Part shown: one piece after another, positions 1 to 9,718 of the stretch
Position numbering within the stretch: the first letter of the stretch is position 1
Layout of the letters: each line of letters opens with the position of its first letter
The notes under the pieces: model-generated
Database searches by the model: none
What the model was told of the DNA's origin: nothing
The model's input: the letters and a program-made list of their open reading frames with translations, nothing else
Position numbers and translations under genes: made by a program
From: an uncultured Comamonadaceae bacterium
Lineage (GTDB): Bacteria; Pseudomonadota; Gammaproteobacteria; Burkholderiales; Burkholderiaceae
Assembly: GCA_946482595.1 (NCBI GenBank)
Contig: CAMLSD010000027.1
Location: 1 to 45,332 of the forward strand
Direction of reading: 5' to 3'
Length of the DNA stretch: 45,332 bases

Positions 1-1166
<1,166 letters not shown>

Positions 1167-1247
1167 TCGGTTCCGGGCGGGCCGGCCTCCGGCTCGCCTG
1201 CCTGATGCCGAAACCCGCACCTTCCACCACCCTAAGTGAGACCGAGC

Positions 1248-1664
1248 ATGGCCACCATTCATGTTGACGTCGTTTCCGCCGAGGAGTCGATCTTCTCGGG
1301 TGAGGCGAAGTTCGTCGCCCTGCCGGGTGAGTCGGGTGAACTGGGGATCCTGCCCCAGCACACGCCGCTGATCACCCGCATCAAGCCGGGTGCCGTGCGC
1401 ATCGAGCGTGCCGACAACGGCGAGGAAGAATTCGTGTTCGTCGCCGGCGGCATCCTCGAAGTGCAGCCCAACACCGTCACGGTGCTGGCTGACACGGCCA
1501 TCCGCGGCAAGGACCTCGACGAAGCCAAGGCCACCGAGGCCAAGCGCCTTGCCGAAGAAGCGATGAAAAACGCGAAAAGCGACATCGACTTTGCCAAGGC
1601 CCAGAGCGAATTCGCTGCCATGGCCGCCCAGATCGCGGCCCTGCGCAAGCTGCGCAAGAAGTGA
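1248..1664 (+). CDS. atpC: ATP synthase F1 subunit epsilon
   Basis: Epsilon subunit of F1, part of the central stalk and an inhibitor of ATP hydrolysis. The 138-residue product starts [20 protein letters not shown] and has the N-terminal beta-sandwich (about residues 1-85, with [14 protein letters not shown]) and a C-terminal helical hairpin rich in Ala, Lys and Glu (about 90-135). I chose ATG 1248 rather than GTG 1236 because epsilon subunits begin with the [14 protein letters not shown] segment and the extension MRPS adds nothing known. It lies 81 bases after atpD, as last gene of the atp operon, with a probable terminator 33 bases downstream. Family length is 130-140, so it is complete. 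Confidence 0.97.
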   Translation: MATIHVDVVSAEESIFSGEAKFVALPGESGELGILPQHTPLITRIKPGAVRIERADNGEEEFVFVAGGILEVQPNTVTVLADTAIRGKDLDEAKATEAKRLAEEAMKNAKSDIDFAKAQSEFAAMAAQIAALRKLRKK

Positions 1665-1696
1665 AGCCACGGGGCGACGGCCCCGCTGCACACCGC

Positions 1697-1735
1697 AACG
1701 CCCGCCGGCTCGTGCCTGCGGGCGTTGTTCTTTCC
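1697..1735 (+). terminator. Probable intrinsic terminator of the atp operon
   Basis: The arms AACGCCCGC (1697-1705) and GCGGGCGTT (1718-1726) form a perfect 9-bp GC-rich stem with a 12-base loop, followed by GTTCTTTCC. The T-tract is modest. It sits between the convergent atpC and the lemA operon. On the other strand no T-run follows, so it best serves the atp transcript. Confidence 0.7.
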
Positions 1736-1755
1736 GGTCCTTGTGTGACCGCTTC

Positions 1756-2280
1756 TCAGCGGATGTCCGGCGTGTCAGGCAACTCGTTCGGGTTGCGCTG
1801 ACCGGCGGCCAGCGGGAAGTGCCGGACCAGCAAGGCATCGACCGCATCGATGGCCTCGGCCAGCCCCTGCTCGAATCGCCCCTCGCGAAAAGCGAGCGAC
1901 ATGCTGGCGATGACCGCCTGCCAGCCGTCGGGGGGCACGTGGCGTGACACACCGCGATCGGCCACGATCTCGATGCGGTGCTCGGCGAGCAACACGTAGA
2001 TCAGCACACCGTTGTTGAGCTCGGTGTCCCAGACCCTGAGCTTGCCGAACAGCGCCACCGCCCGTTCGCGCGCGCTCGCGCGACGCCACAGGTAGCTCAC
2101 CGGCAGCCCGGCCTCGATGCACACACGCACCTCGCCGCTATGGTTCGCCTCTGCGGCCTGCACACGGGCCTCGATGCGGGCCAGCGCCTCGGGGCTGAGC
2201 GCACGGCGCACGTCGCGCTCGTCCAGCCAGCGATGCCGCAGCATGCGCCACCAACGATTGCTTGCCGGCGTCGTTGTCAT
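1756..2280 (-). CDS. TPM-domain protein, third gene of the lemA operon
   Basis: A 174-residue protein of the TPM (YgcG-related) family. The segment SGEVRVCIEAGLP, the LFGKLRVWDTELNNGVLIYVLLAEHRIEIVADRG core and the ALDALL-like end are typical of TPM domains. No signal peptide or membrane segment is obvious, so the domain is probably cytoplasmic or attached to the membrane through partners. It begins 6 bases after the stop of the larger TPM protein, as last gene of lemA-tpm-tpm. This trio is common in proteobacteria; its biochemical role is unsettled, with envelope stress or membrane-protein quality control proposed for relatives. The family assignment is fairly secure; no function should be inferred beyond that. 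Confidence 0.85.
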   Translation of the reverse strand: MTTTPASNRWWRMLRHRWLDERDVRRALSPEALARIEARVQAAEANHSGEVRVCIEAGLPVSYLWRRASARERAVALFGKLRVWDTELNNGVLIYVLLAEHRIEIVADRGVSRHVPPDGWQAVIASMSLAFREGRFEQGLAEAIDAVDALLVRHFPLAAGQRNPNELPDTPDIR

Positions 2281-2286
2281 GCGAAT

Positions 2287-3246
2287 TCACCAGTCACCCG
2301 AGGCACCTCCACCGCCGAAATCGCCACCGCCGCCCGACGAGAACCCACCGCCGTCCGACCCGCCCGACGAACCCCAGCCACCCCCGCCGCCACCCCCCCA
2401 GATCACCGGTGTGTCGTGATGGCCCCGGCGCCCGGTCATGCGGGCCTGCCGGCGCGGTGAACCGCCAATGCTCGACAGCAACACCAGCACCAGGGCGGCC
2501 GTGGCAGCACCGGCTGCTGCGACGATGCTGGCCGTCAGCACCCAGCCCAGTCCCCCTGCCAGCGCACTGGTGGCCACCGCGCCGAAACGTCGGCCGAAGA
2601 TGCCCATCATCACCGCGCCGAACACCGGCACACCGACCAGCAGGAACACGACAAGATCCGACCATTGCGTACCGGGTGCGGCCCCCGAGCCGCGGTCGCC
2701 GGGCAAGGGCAGCGACTCCCCGGCGATGCGCGCGGCCAGATGGTCGATGCCCGCATGCAGCCCCCCGGCGTAATCGCCATTTCGGAAGGCCGGGGTCATG
2801 ACGGCGTCGATGATGCGCTTGGCCGCCAGGTCAGGGACCGCGCCTTCCAGTGCCTTGGCGACCTCGACCCGCAGTCGCCGGTCGTCGCGGGCGACAACGA
2901 TCAACAGGCCGTCGCCGATGTCGCGCCTTCCGATCTTCCAGGCATCGGCCACACGCTGCGCGTAGCTGGCGATGTCCTCGGGTGCGGTGGTGCGCACCAT
3001 CAGCACCACGATCTGGCTGCCCCGCTCACGCTCGAACTGCTCCAGCTTGGCCTCCAGCGTGTCGCGCTGATCGGCCGTCAGCGTGCCGGTGCTGTCGATC
3101 ACCCGGCTGGTCAGCGTGGGTACCGGCTGCACGTCCTGGGCGAACGCCGGACATGCGGCCAGCAACACGAGCAGCCAGCCGACGAACCACAGCGCCCGGA
3201 GCGCGCCGGGCACGCTCCAGCCAGGCGCGCTGGCCCGGCCGTTCAT
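2287..3246 (-). CDS. YgcG-like TPM-domain membrane protein with glycine-rich tail
   Basis: A 319-residue exported protein. Order of parts: signal peptide (about 1-37, ending in CPAFAQD), a periplasmic TPM domain (about 38-180, with STGTLTADQRDTLEAKLEQFE and GDGLLIVVARDDRRLRVEV), two or three hydrophobic segments (about 200-275) and a C-terminal run dominated by Gly, Ser and Asp that ends ASGDW. Such Gly-rich tails are usual in YgcG relatives. I took ATG 3246 because it directly precedes the signal peptide; the in-frame start at 3267 would add seven residues reaching into the upstream lemA gene. The stop of lemA is 7 bases upstream, so translation is probably coupled. The function of the family is not established. 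Confidence 0.9.
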   Translation of the reverse strand: MNGRASAPGWSVPGALRALWFVGWLLVLLAACPAFAQDVQPVPTLTSRVIDSTGTLTADQRDTLEAKLEQFERERGSQIVVLMVRTTAPEDIASYAQRVADAWKIGRRDIGDGLLIVVARDDRRLRVEVAKALEGAVPDLAAKRIIDAVMTPAFRNGDYAGGLHAGIDHLAARIAGESLPLPGDRGSGAAPGTQWSDLVVFLLVGVPVFGAVMMGIFGRRFGAVATSALAGGLGWVLTASIVAAAGAATAALVLVLLSSIGGSPRRQARMTGRRGHHDTPVIWGGGGGGGWGSSGGSDGGGFSSGGGGDFGGGGASGDW

Positions 3247-3253
3247 GACAGGA

Positions 3254-3862
3254 TCACCGGGACGCACCGAAGTCGACCGTCGGCGGGGCCGTGATGCTCG
3301 CCTCGTTGGCCACCGTGAAATTGGGTTTGGGCGAGTAGCTGAACACCATGGCCGTCAGATTGCTCGGGAAGCTGCGTGCAAGCACGTTGTACTCCTGCAC
3401 CGCCTTGATGTAGCGGTTGCGTGCCACGGTGATGCGGTTCTCGGTGCCTTCGAGCTGCACGCGCAGGTCCTGGAAGCCCTGGTTGGCCTTCAGGTTCGGG
3501 TAGTTCTCGCTCACGGCCAGCAGGCGAGACAGGGCCGAGCCGATCTCGCCCTGCGCCTGCTGGAAGCGCGCAAATGCCTCCGGGTTGTTGAGCGTCTCGG
3601 GCGTCACCTGGATGGCCGTGGCCTTCGCGCGGGCCTCCACCACACGCGTGAGGGTTTCCAGCTCGAAGTTGGCCTCCCCCTTCACGGTGGCGACGATGTT
3701 CGGGATCAGGTCGGCGCGGCGCTGGTACTGGTTCAGCACCTCGGACCATGACGCATTGACCTGTTCGTCCAGCCGCTGGAAGTCGTTGTAGCCGCAGCCG
3801 GCCAGTCCACCCAGCAGTCCTGCCGCCACGAGCCATCGGCCCAGCAAGTGCCATACGCGCAT
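3254..3862 (-). CDS. lemA: LemA family lipoprotein
   Basis: A 202-residue LemA-family protein and first gene of a leftward three-gene operon with two TPM-domain proteins. It begins MRVWHLLGRW and has a lipoprotein signal with the lipobox LAGC, so it is expected to be anchored to a membrane by a lipidated Cys near residue 23. The remainder is the long helical LemA domain, including NQYQRRADLIPNIVATVKG and NYPNLKANQGFQDLRVQLEGTEN-type motifs. The start ATG 3862 is supported by GGAGG eight bases upstream; the longer in-frame option at 3937 would bury the signal peptide. LemA and TPM proteins co-occur widely; molecular function is unknown. Confidence 0.93.
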   Translation of the reverse strand: MRVWHLLGRWLVAAGLLGGLAGCGYNDFQRLDEQVNASWSEVLNQYQRRADLIPNIVATVKGEANFELETLTRVVEARAKATAIQVTPETLNNPEAFARFQQAQGEIGSALSRLLAVSENYPNLKANQGFQDLRVQLEGTENRITVARNRYIKAVQEYNVLARSFPSNLTAMVFSYSPKPNFTVANEASITAPPTVDFGASR

Positions 3863-4043
3863 GTGATCCTCCGTGAATGAACCTGACGATGCCCGGGGTC
3901 GTGACGTTGTGCGGTCTGCCGCCCGGCCACGCCCCACCGGTCGAGATGGGGACCATCATGCCGCAGTTCAACCCGAACGACGTGCGCAAGCTCAGGGACG
4001 GGGCATGGCCCCCACCCGAGCCGAGGCCGTCTACCATCGCACG

Positions 4044-4871
4044 ATGACCGATCTTCTTCACCAGGCCTTGCGGGCCTCGGCCCCGGCGGGCGCGCGTGCC
4101 CCCGCCGATGCGGCGGCCTCCACCGTGCTGCTCGGCGCGGCCGGGCCCCTGGGCGCTGCGGTGCTCGAAGCGCTGATCGCGCACCGGCGTGCCGGGCGTG
4201 TGCACGTGGCCACCACCGACACGCTCAAGGTGGGCCTGCGCGGTGTGCACGAGCTGCGGCTGGACGGCAGTGTGGCCGGATGGCCCGAGGTGCCGGCGCG
4301 GCGGGCCGTGCTCGTGTTCGACCATGCCCGCTACAGCAACGGCCGGGAAGACGCCTTCTGGATGCCCGATCCCCAGGCGCTGGCGCCGGTGGGCCGCTGG
4401 CTGCGTGACGGCGGTGTGAGCACGCTGCTGGTTGTCATGCCGCATGCCCCGTCCAGCCTGCCCGAGGCCCTGAAGCAGGGCCTGGCCAATCTCGACGAGC
4501 AGGCGCTGGCGATGCTGGGTTTCGAGCACCTGGTGATCGTGCGCTCGGCGCAGCGCCCGGCGGCCGCGGGTGGCGGTGGGGCCCGCCTGCAGCGGCTGGC
4601 CCACTGGATGCTCGCTCAACTGCAGATGATGGTGCCGGCGCGCGAGCGCCCGGTGCGTCCGGCACGGGTGGCCGCCCTGGTGCGTGAGCTGTTGCTGCAA
4701 TTGCCCGACGCCGCGCCCGGCACCCGGGTGATGCGCCCCGAGACCGTGTGGGCCTCGGCTCAGGCCGACGACATCGATCATTTCGTACGAGCCTGGCTGG
4801 CGCCGGCAGCCACCGCAGACGGGCCGCCACGCACCGGCGTGGGGGTGGCTGCACCGGGCACACCGGCGTAG
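4044..4871 (+). CDS. Rossmann-fold-like conserved protein of unknown function
   Basis: A 275-residue protein that I do not recognise as a named enzyme. Near its N-terminus the segment VLLGAAGPLGAAVLEALI (about residues 29-46) has the GxxGxxG pattern of an NAD(P)-binding Rossmann fold, and AVLVFDHARYSN and TLLVVMPHAPSS read like later strands of such a fold. No catalytic motif is clear. ATG 4044 lies six bases after a TACCAT -10-like hexamer (4032-4037), which suggests a leaderless message; ATG 4005 is an in-frame alternative adding 13 residues. The gene is divergent from lemA, and its last 94 bases overlap the end of the convergent glycosyltransferase gene, so both C-termini share the same DNA. 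Confidence 0.75.
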   Translation: MTDLLHQALRASAPAGARAPADAAASTVLLGAAGPLGAAVLEALIAHRRAGRVHVATTDTLKVGLRGVHELRLDGSVAGWPEVPARRAVLVFDHARYSNGREDAFWMPDPQALAPVGRWLRDGGVSTLLVVMPHAPSSLPEALKQGLANLDEQALAMLGFEHLVIVRSAQRPAAAGGGGARLQRLAHWMLAQLQMMVPARERPVRPARVAALVRELLLQLPDAAPGTRVMRPETVWASAQADDIDHFVRAWLAPAATADGPPRTGVGVAAPGTPA

Positions 4872-6217
4872 GCCGGAGGCGTCCACTGCGCCAGGCTGGC
4901 GATCTGCGCGCGTCGCCAGGCCGGCTGGGTGGGGCGCAGGCCGGCCAGCACGGCCGCCACGCGCCGCGTGTCGATCGCTGCGTTGTCCTGCCAGGCCTGC
5001 AGGGCGGCATCCGGGTTGCGCAGCAGGCTGGCCAGCCAGGCCGCCTCGACGGGCGTCAGCGCACTGGCCTTCTTGCCCAGCCAGCGCCGTGCGGCCGCAT
5101 GCGCGCCGCATTCACCCTGGCCCCAGGGCACGACCGACAGGTACAGGTCCAGGATGCGGGCCTTGCCCAGGGTGCGTTCCATCTCGACCGCATACAGCAG
5201 CTCGCGCAGCTTGCGCACATGGGTGCGGTCGTCGCCGGTGTAGAGGATCTTCGCCAGCTGCTGCGTCAGCGTGCTGCCGCCTCGCTGCGGTCCGTCCTGC
5301 GCCTGGTTGTGGCGCCACGCCGCCTCGAGTTCGACCAGGTCATAGCCGGGGTGCTCGGCAAAGCGCTGGTCCTCGGCGGCCACCACGGCCATGGGCAGCC
5401 AGCGCCCGAAACCACCGGCTCGTGCGGGCGCCGCGCAGCGCGCCGGCGCGGCCGCGTCCAGCAGCGCCTCGGTGCCCAGCCCCTCGACCCGGAAGCCCTC
5501 GATGACCGGTCGCACCTGCAGCAGGCCCTGCGGCAGGCGCGCGCTCAGGTCGAACTTCACGCGGCCGTCGATCCGGGCGCGTGCCAGCTCGGGCACGGCT
5601 CGATCGAACAAGCGGTAGTAGCGGGCGATCGGTGCCTGTGCCAGCGCAAACTGCATCTGCATGCCGTCGCGGGCCAGCTGGGCCTGCCAGCGGCCCTCGA
5701 TCGTGTCGGCCCCCTCGCCGATCACGACCATGCCCCGAAAGTCGTTCTGCGACCACGGCTTCACGCTGAACTGCGCCTTCGGCCATTGCAGCGCCTCGCG
5801 GCTGAGTTCGGGCAGGCGCAGCGTGCACGGCGCGCAGGTGGCCGTGAGGGTTTCGCCGTCACTGGCCAGCTGCCAGTGCAGCGTGCCGATGCGCGTGGCC
5901 AGCGACCGGCCATGCAGCCAGCGCCGTCCCAGCGGATGGGTGAACAGCCGGATCAGGGCCGGCATGCTCACGACACGTTCGACCGGACCGAAACGCATCG
6001 TGCGCGACCATTCGCCTGGCCCGGGCGTGAGTGTCTTGAGCAGCACGAACAGCAGCAGTGCACCCAGCAGCAGCACGGTGCCGAGGCAGGCCACCAGGCC
6101 CCAGGCGAGCCGGCGTCGCCACGCGCCGCTGCGGGGGTCGTTGTTGCCGGCCGGTGTGTCGGTGGCACCGGGCGACGCCAGCGGGGGGGAGGGCAGAGGG
6201 TCCATGGGGATCACCAT
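4778..6217 (-). CDS. Family 51 peptidoglycan glycosyltransferase (MtgA-like, long N-terminal region)
   Basis: A 479-residue membrane enzyme with a GT51 domain, which polymerises lipid II into glycan strands on the outer face of the inner membrane. There is one transmembrane helix (about 38-62), then about 200 periplasmic residues I cannot assign, then the GT51 domain (about 270-430): VAAEDQRFAEHPGYD carries the catalytic Glu (E282), followed by RGGSTLTQQLAKILY and RKLRELLYAVEMERTLGK. No transpeptidase domain follows, so it is monofunctional. MtgA proteins are usually about 240 residues, so this is twice that length. It is the fourth gene of the VIT-exosortase operon, 16 bases after the EpsI-like gene. 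ATG 6205 is an alternative start. Its 3' end overlaps the opposite gene by 94 bases. Confidence 0.88.
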   Translation of the reverse strand: MVIPMDPLPSPPLASPGATDTPAGNNDPRSGAWRRRLAWGLVACLGTVLLLGALLLFVLLKTLTPGPGEWSRTMRFGPVERVVSMPALIRLFTHPLGRRWLHGRSLATRIGTLHWQLASDGETLTATCAPCTLRLPELSREALQWPKAQFSVKPWSQNDFRGMVVIGEGADTIEGRWQAQLARDGMQMQFALAQAPIARYYRLFDRAVPELARARIDGRVKFDLSARLPQGLLQVRPVIEGFRVEGLGTEALLDAAAPARCAAPARAGGFGRWLPMAVVAAEDQRFAEHPGYDLVELEAAWRHNQAQDGPQRGGSTLTQQLAKILYTGDDRTHVRKLRELLYAVEMERTLGKARILDLYLSVVPWGQGECGAHAAARRWLGKKASALTPVEAAWLASLLRNPDAALQAWQDNAAIDTRRVAAVLAGLRPTQPAWRRAQIASLAQWTPPAYAGVPGAATPTPVRGGPSAVAAGASQARTK

Positions 6218-6233
6218 CCGGAATCAATGCGGC

Positions 6234-6767
6234 TCACAGGGCGTGAGCGATCGTGACGGCCTGCCACGGGCCTTGCGAGCGCCCGAGCGAGGCATCCCAG
6301 AACCAGGCCGAGGTGTCGGTATGGGCCAGCCCCTGGGCATCGACGATGCGTTCGCACACCCGCAGGCGCTGGCCGTTGCGCTCGGCGATGAAACAACGCC
6401 AGGTGCGCTGCGAGGCATCGGCTTCCAGGCGGACCTGCTCGATGCGGTAGCCCAGCCCGCGGTAGCAGTCCGCGGCCGGGTGCAGCATGCGGGTGGGGCG
6501 ATGCACCTCGCGCAGCACGATCATGCGCTGGCCATCCGTCAGGCGCGCGATGTGCCCCGGAAAGCGGGCGGCAAACCGCTGCTCGACCTCGCTCAGGCTG
6601 AGCGGGCGCACTGACTGCCCGTCCCAGGTGGCGGGCAGGTCGAAGCTCGCCGAAGCCGTGGCCACGGCTGCCGGTGCCTCCCGCCATGCCGGCAGCAGGC
6701 CGCACACCAGCAGCACGACGGCCCAGACCACGCCGGCCCGCCAGCCCTTCATGTCGATGGCTTTCAT
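6234..6767 (-). CDS. EpsI-like exosortase-associated protein
   Basis: A 177-residue protein with one N-terminal membrane segment (about 9-28) and a periplasmic domain of the EpsI type, a family that often accompanies exosortases or is fused to their C-termini. The segments IVLREVHRPTRMLHPAADCYRG and WRCFIAERNGQRLRVCER match the family pattern, including a conserved HP-x-x-C-Y-like motif. Its ATG overlaps the exosortase stop as ATGA (6764-6767), so the two are translationally coupled. GGGAGAG stands six bases before this start, which favours 6767 over the internal ATG at 6752. The exact role of EpsI-like partners is not settled; help in processing or transferring the sorted protein is likely. 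Confidence 0.82.
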   Translation of the reverse strand: MKAIDMKGWRAGVVWAVVLLVCGLLPAWREAPAAVATASASFDLPATWDGQSVRPLSLSEVEQRFAARFPGHIARLTDGQRMIVLREVHRPTRMLHPAADCYRGLGYRIEQVRLEADASQRTWRCFIAERNGQRLRVCERIVDAQGLAHTDTSAWFWDASLGRSQGPWQAVTIAHAL

Positions 6768-7672
6768 TGGAGGCTCTCCCCAGGCATGCCCCGCAGCTTT
6801 TCAGCCCGGTTGTACACCTTGTGCATGACACATGCCACGCCAATACAAACCGTTGCCAGCACCCCCAGGCCGATGGCTTCGTGCACGCTCGCCGGCACGG
6901 TGACACGCCGGCCTTCCAGGGCGACCAGCACCGTGTTGCGCACGGCATTGCCGAGCAGCACGATGGCGCCCACCCAGGGCAGACGTCGCAGCATCGCGCT
7001 GTCAGGCAGTTGACGCCACCAGGCCACCACACAGGCGGTGAAGTACGCCATCCAGACCATCTGCACCCCCGAGCAAGGGGCATCGACGATGACGAGCTGA
7101 CCGTCCACCACCATGCTGGCCCCACTGCGTTCGGCCGAGAAACCCACCGCCTGCAGCGCCCAGGTGCTGAGCTGGGCCGTCACCAGGCGCAACGGGTAGC
7201 CGGCGTAGAACTGCAGTGACGACACCACCGGCACGGCCAGCACCGCCAGACCGAACAGCGGCAGCGAGGGGGTGGCCGGCGGCAGCCAGGCGCGCAGCGC
7301 CGCGGCCATCGCCAGTGCGGCCAGCAGCGCGCCCACCAGCGGGGGCCAGTGGTCCAGCGACGCCGTGGCGGCCACGGTGGCGATCAGGGCCAGTGCCAGC
7401 CAGCCCTCGCGCGGGGCGGCCGTCATGCGTGGCCCGGCCTGCCAGGCCACGGCCAGCAGCATGGCGGCTGCGGCCACGCCCAGCGGGTCGTCCGACCCGT
7501 CGCTCACACGTGCGGCGGACCACTGCCAGTGGGGCCACAGCGCCGCGGCCTGGCCGAGCAGCCACACCGCGGGCGGCAGCGACTGCACACGGGCCAGCCA
7601 GCGTCCGCCGCGGCTGGTGTGGATCACGGCCGCGGGCGGGAGCGGCATCGCACAGGGGATCGAGCGGCTCAT
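6764..7672 (-). CDS. Exosortase (membrane Cys-type sorting transpeptidase)
   Basis: A 302-residue polytopic inner-membrane protein of the exosortase family, which recognises PEP-CTERM-type tails and cleaves or transfers the protein during export. It has about seven or eight hydrophobic helices. The three residues thought to be catalytic are visible: Cys200 in IVDAPCSGVQ, Arg245 in GNAVRNTVLV and His264 in ASVHEAIGL. It starts nine bases after the stop of the VIT/vWA gene, with GAGGGA upstream, and overlaps the EpsI-like gene by four bases. No polysaccharide synthesis genes are nearby, unlike many EpsH loci, so this is probably a dedicated exosortase for the adjacent target. I cannot assign a Xrt letter subtype from sequence alone. 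Confidence 0.92.
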   Translation of the reverse strand: MSRSIPCAMPLPPAAVIHTSRGGRWLARVQSLPPAVWLLGQAAALWPHWQWSAARVSDGSDDPLGVAAAAMLLAVAWQAGPRMTAAPREGWLALALIATVAATASLDHWPPLVGALLAALAMAAALRAWLPPATPSLPLFGLAVLAVPVVSSLQFYAGYPLRLVTAQLSTWALQAVGFSAERSGASMVVDGQLVIVDAPCSGVQMVWMAYFTACVVAWWRQLPDSAMLRRLPWVGAIVLLGNAVRNTVLVALEGRRVTVPASVHEAIGLGVLATVCIGVACVMHKVYNRAEKLRGMPGESLQ

Positions 7673-7681
7673 GTCATTCCC

Positions 7682-9712
7682 TCACTGCGCCCTGCGCTGC
7701 CGGCGCGCCACGCCCAGCAGCACCACACCGCACAGCGCCAGCGCCGCCCAGACGCCCGGCTCGGGCGTGCTCGGCACCTCGGCGCCGATGGCCAGTTCGC
7801 TCACGCCCTGCGGCAGCGGCGACGGCTGGTTCACCGTGGTGGTGTCCTGCGGCTGGATGTTGCGCACCACCCGGTCCACGGCAATGAAGCTGGTGTACTG
7901 GGTGAGCAGGTTGTAGCGCAGGCCCAGTGCGGTGATCTCGTCCTTGCGGGCCTGGCCGCCTTCCAGGGCTTCCTGGTCCGACAACTGGGCGATACGTTCG
8001 CGCGCCCAGAGCTGGCGCAGGGCCACGGCTGCGGCGTCCGGGCGGGGCAGCGGGAGTTCGGCGCGCCAGGGGCCGGCGGCACTGCGGCCTTCGATCACGA
8101 GGCGGCCTTCACCGGCCTGGCCGCGCCACTTGCCGTGGATTACCACCGGGCGGCCGGCCATCACGTCGGGCAGGTGACTCGGGCTCAGGTCGTAGACGTC
8201 CAGCCCTTCGAAGCGGGCGGTCACCTGCGTGAGCACCGGGGCCTCGATGATGCGGCGCAGCCGCTCGGCCTGGGCCCGGGCTTCTTCGGGCTGGGTCACC
8301 ACAAACGCCTCGCCCTGGCCGGCGCGGGCCAGGCCTTCGATCAGGTGGCGGTTGACCGAACTGCCGATGCCGAAGGCGAACAGGTTGGCGTTGTGCAGGT
8401 TGCGGCGCACAAGTTCGAACACCTCACGTTCCACCGTGACGTAGCCGTCAGTGACCACCACCACCGTGCGCGACAGGTCGGGCGACTTCGGCAGGTTCAC
8501 GATACGGCGCAGCGCCGGCACGATCTCGGTGCTGCCACCGCCGCCGGTCTCGTCCAGCGTGCGCAGGGCCTGCTCGATGTTCGGGCGGGTCGCCGGCACC
8601 GACTGCGGCGCCAGCATGCGGCTGCTGCCGGCAAACAGCAGCACGTTGAAGCTGTCGCTCGGACGCAGGCCGCCGATCAGGTTGCGCAGCAGCTCCTTGG
8701 CCGTGTTCAGCGGAAAGCCGTGCATCGACCCGGAGATGTCCACGACAAACAGGTACTCGCGCGGGCTGATCGCCTGCACCGGCACGTTCACCGGCGGCTC
8801 CACCATGGCCAGGAAGAAGTTCTCGTCGCCAGCCTGGTACAGCGTCAGGCCCGATTCGATGCGCTCGCCGGCCAGGCGGTAGTCCAGGATGAAGTCGCGG
8901 TTGTGGGGCACCGTGCCGGCGGGGCTGGCGGCCAGCACCACACGGGGCTCACGCCCGCCCAGGCCCTCGACCTCGATGGCATGCGAGGGCGAGCGCAGCT
9001 CGCGCACCGGCAGGGGCGAGGCCATCTGCACGTTCAGCTCGAAGGCGCTGGACGGTGCCTCGCCGGCACGCAGGAAGGGCGCCTGCACCCAGCCGGCTCG
9101 TGCGCTTTGCGACTGCGGGCTGTTGTAGCGCGGGCCCAACACCGTGGGGAACACGAACTGATAACGGGCCTCGGTGGGCACCAGCAGCTCGGTGTAGCGC
9201 AGCTCGACCTTGACGTCGTCGCCGGGCAGGATGTTGGCCACGTTCATCTGGAACACGTTGGGACGTTCCTGCTCCAGCAAGGCGGCGGTGCGCCCTTCGC
9301 TCTTGGCGGTGTCGTACTCGATGCGGGCCTGCTGCTTTTCCTTGATGCGTGCGGTCAGCAGGCGGTCGCCCAGGCGCACGGTCATGGCATGCACGGCCGC
9401 GCGCGTCGAGCCGGGGAACACGTAGACCGCCTCCAGCGGACGCTGGCCCTCGTTGCGGTAGGTCTGGGTGACGGTCACGTCGGCGATCACGCCGGCGATG
9501 CGCACGTCCACCCGCGTGGCCTTCAGCGGCAGGCGGTCGGTCGACGGATCGTTGCTGCGCACATGGAAGTACGGGCTGCTGACGTGGCCGGGGGTGGCCC
9601 GGTCATCGGCCTGGGCCGGGTTCCAGGCCACCAGCAGCAGCGCCGACAGCGCCGCGGCCAGCCAGGTGCCCAGCAGCTGCAGCAGCTCCCTGGGGTGTTG
9701 CGTTCGAGACAT
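7682..9712 (-). CDS. VIT and vWA domain surface protein with PEP-CTERM-like sorting tail
   Basis: A 676-residue exported protein. Order: signal peptide (about 1-35, ending PAQADD), VIT domain (about 45-175, with VTQTYRNEGQRPLEAVYVFP), a von Willebrand A domain whose metal-binding MIDAS DISGSMHG lies near residues 325-332, a C-terminal beta region, and a sorting tail at about 646-676. The tail has the order PEP (650-652), hydrophobic helix, then RRQRR, as in exosortase substrates. The next gene is an exosortase, so this is very probably its cognate target. ATG 9712 has AAGGAG seven bases upstream. VIT-vWA proteins are known as single targets of dedicated sortases in other bacteria. Ligand and surface role are unknown; vWA domains commonly bind proteins through a metal ion. 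Confidence 0.92.
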   Translation of the reverse strand: MSRTQHPRELLQLLGTWLAAALSALLLVAWNPAQADDRATPGHVSSPYFHVRSNDPSTDRLPLKATRVDVRIAGVIADVTVTQTYRNEGQRPLEAVYVFPGSTRAAVHAMTVRLGDRLLTARIKEKQQARIEYDTAKSEGRTAALLEQERPNVFQMNVANILPGDDVKVELRYTELLVPTEARYQFVFPTVLGPRYNSPQSQSARAGWVQAPFLRAGEAPSSAFELNVQMASPLPVRELRSPSHAIEVEGLGGREPRVVLAASPAGTVPHNRDFILDYRLAGERIESGLTLYQAGDENFFLAMVEPPVNVPVQAISPREYLFVVDISGSMHGFPLNTAKELLRNLIGGLRPSDSFNVLLFAGSSRMLAPQSVPATRPNIEQALRTLDETGGGGSTEIVPALRRIVNLPKSPDLSRTVVVVTDGYVTVEREVFELVRRNLHNANLFAFGIGSSVNRHLIEGLARAGQGEAFVVTQPEEARAQAERLRRIIEAPVLTQVTARFEGLDVYDLSPSHLPDVMAGRPVVIHGKWRGQAGEGRLVIEGRSAAGPWRAELPLPRPDAAAVALRQLWARERIAQLSDQEALEGGQARKDEITALGLRYNLLTQYTSFIAVDRVVRNIQPQDTTTVNQPSPLPQGVSELAIGAEVPSTPEPGVWAALALCGVVLLGVARRQRRAQ

Positions 9713-9718
9713 GACAGG

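Noticed and set aside
3243..5111. 622-codon minus-strand ORF across lemA and the Rossmann-like gene
   Set aside because: It runs through lemA in another frame and through its regulatory gap; composition is that of an out-of-frame shadow.
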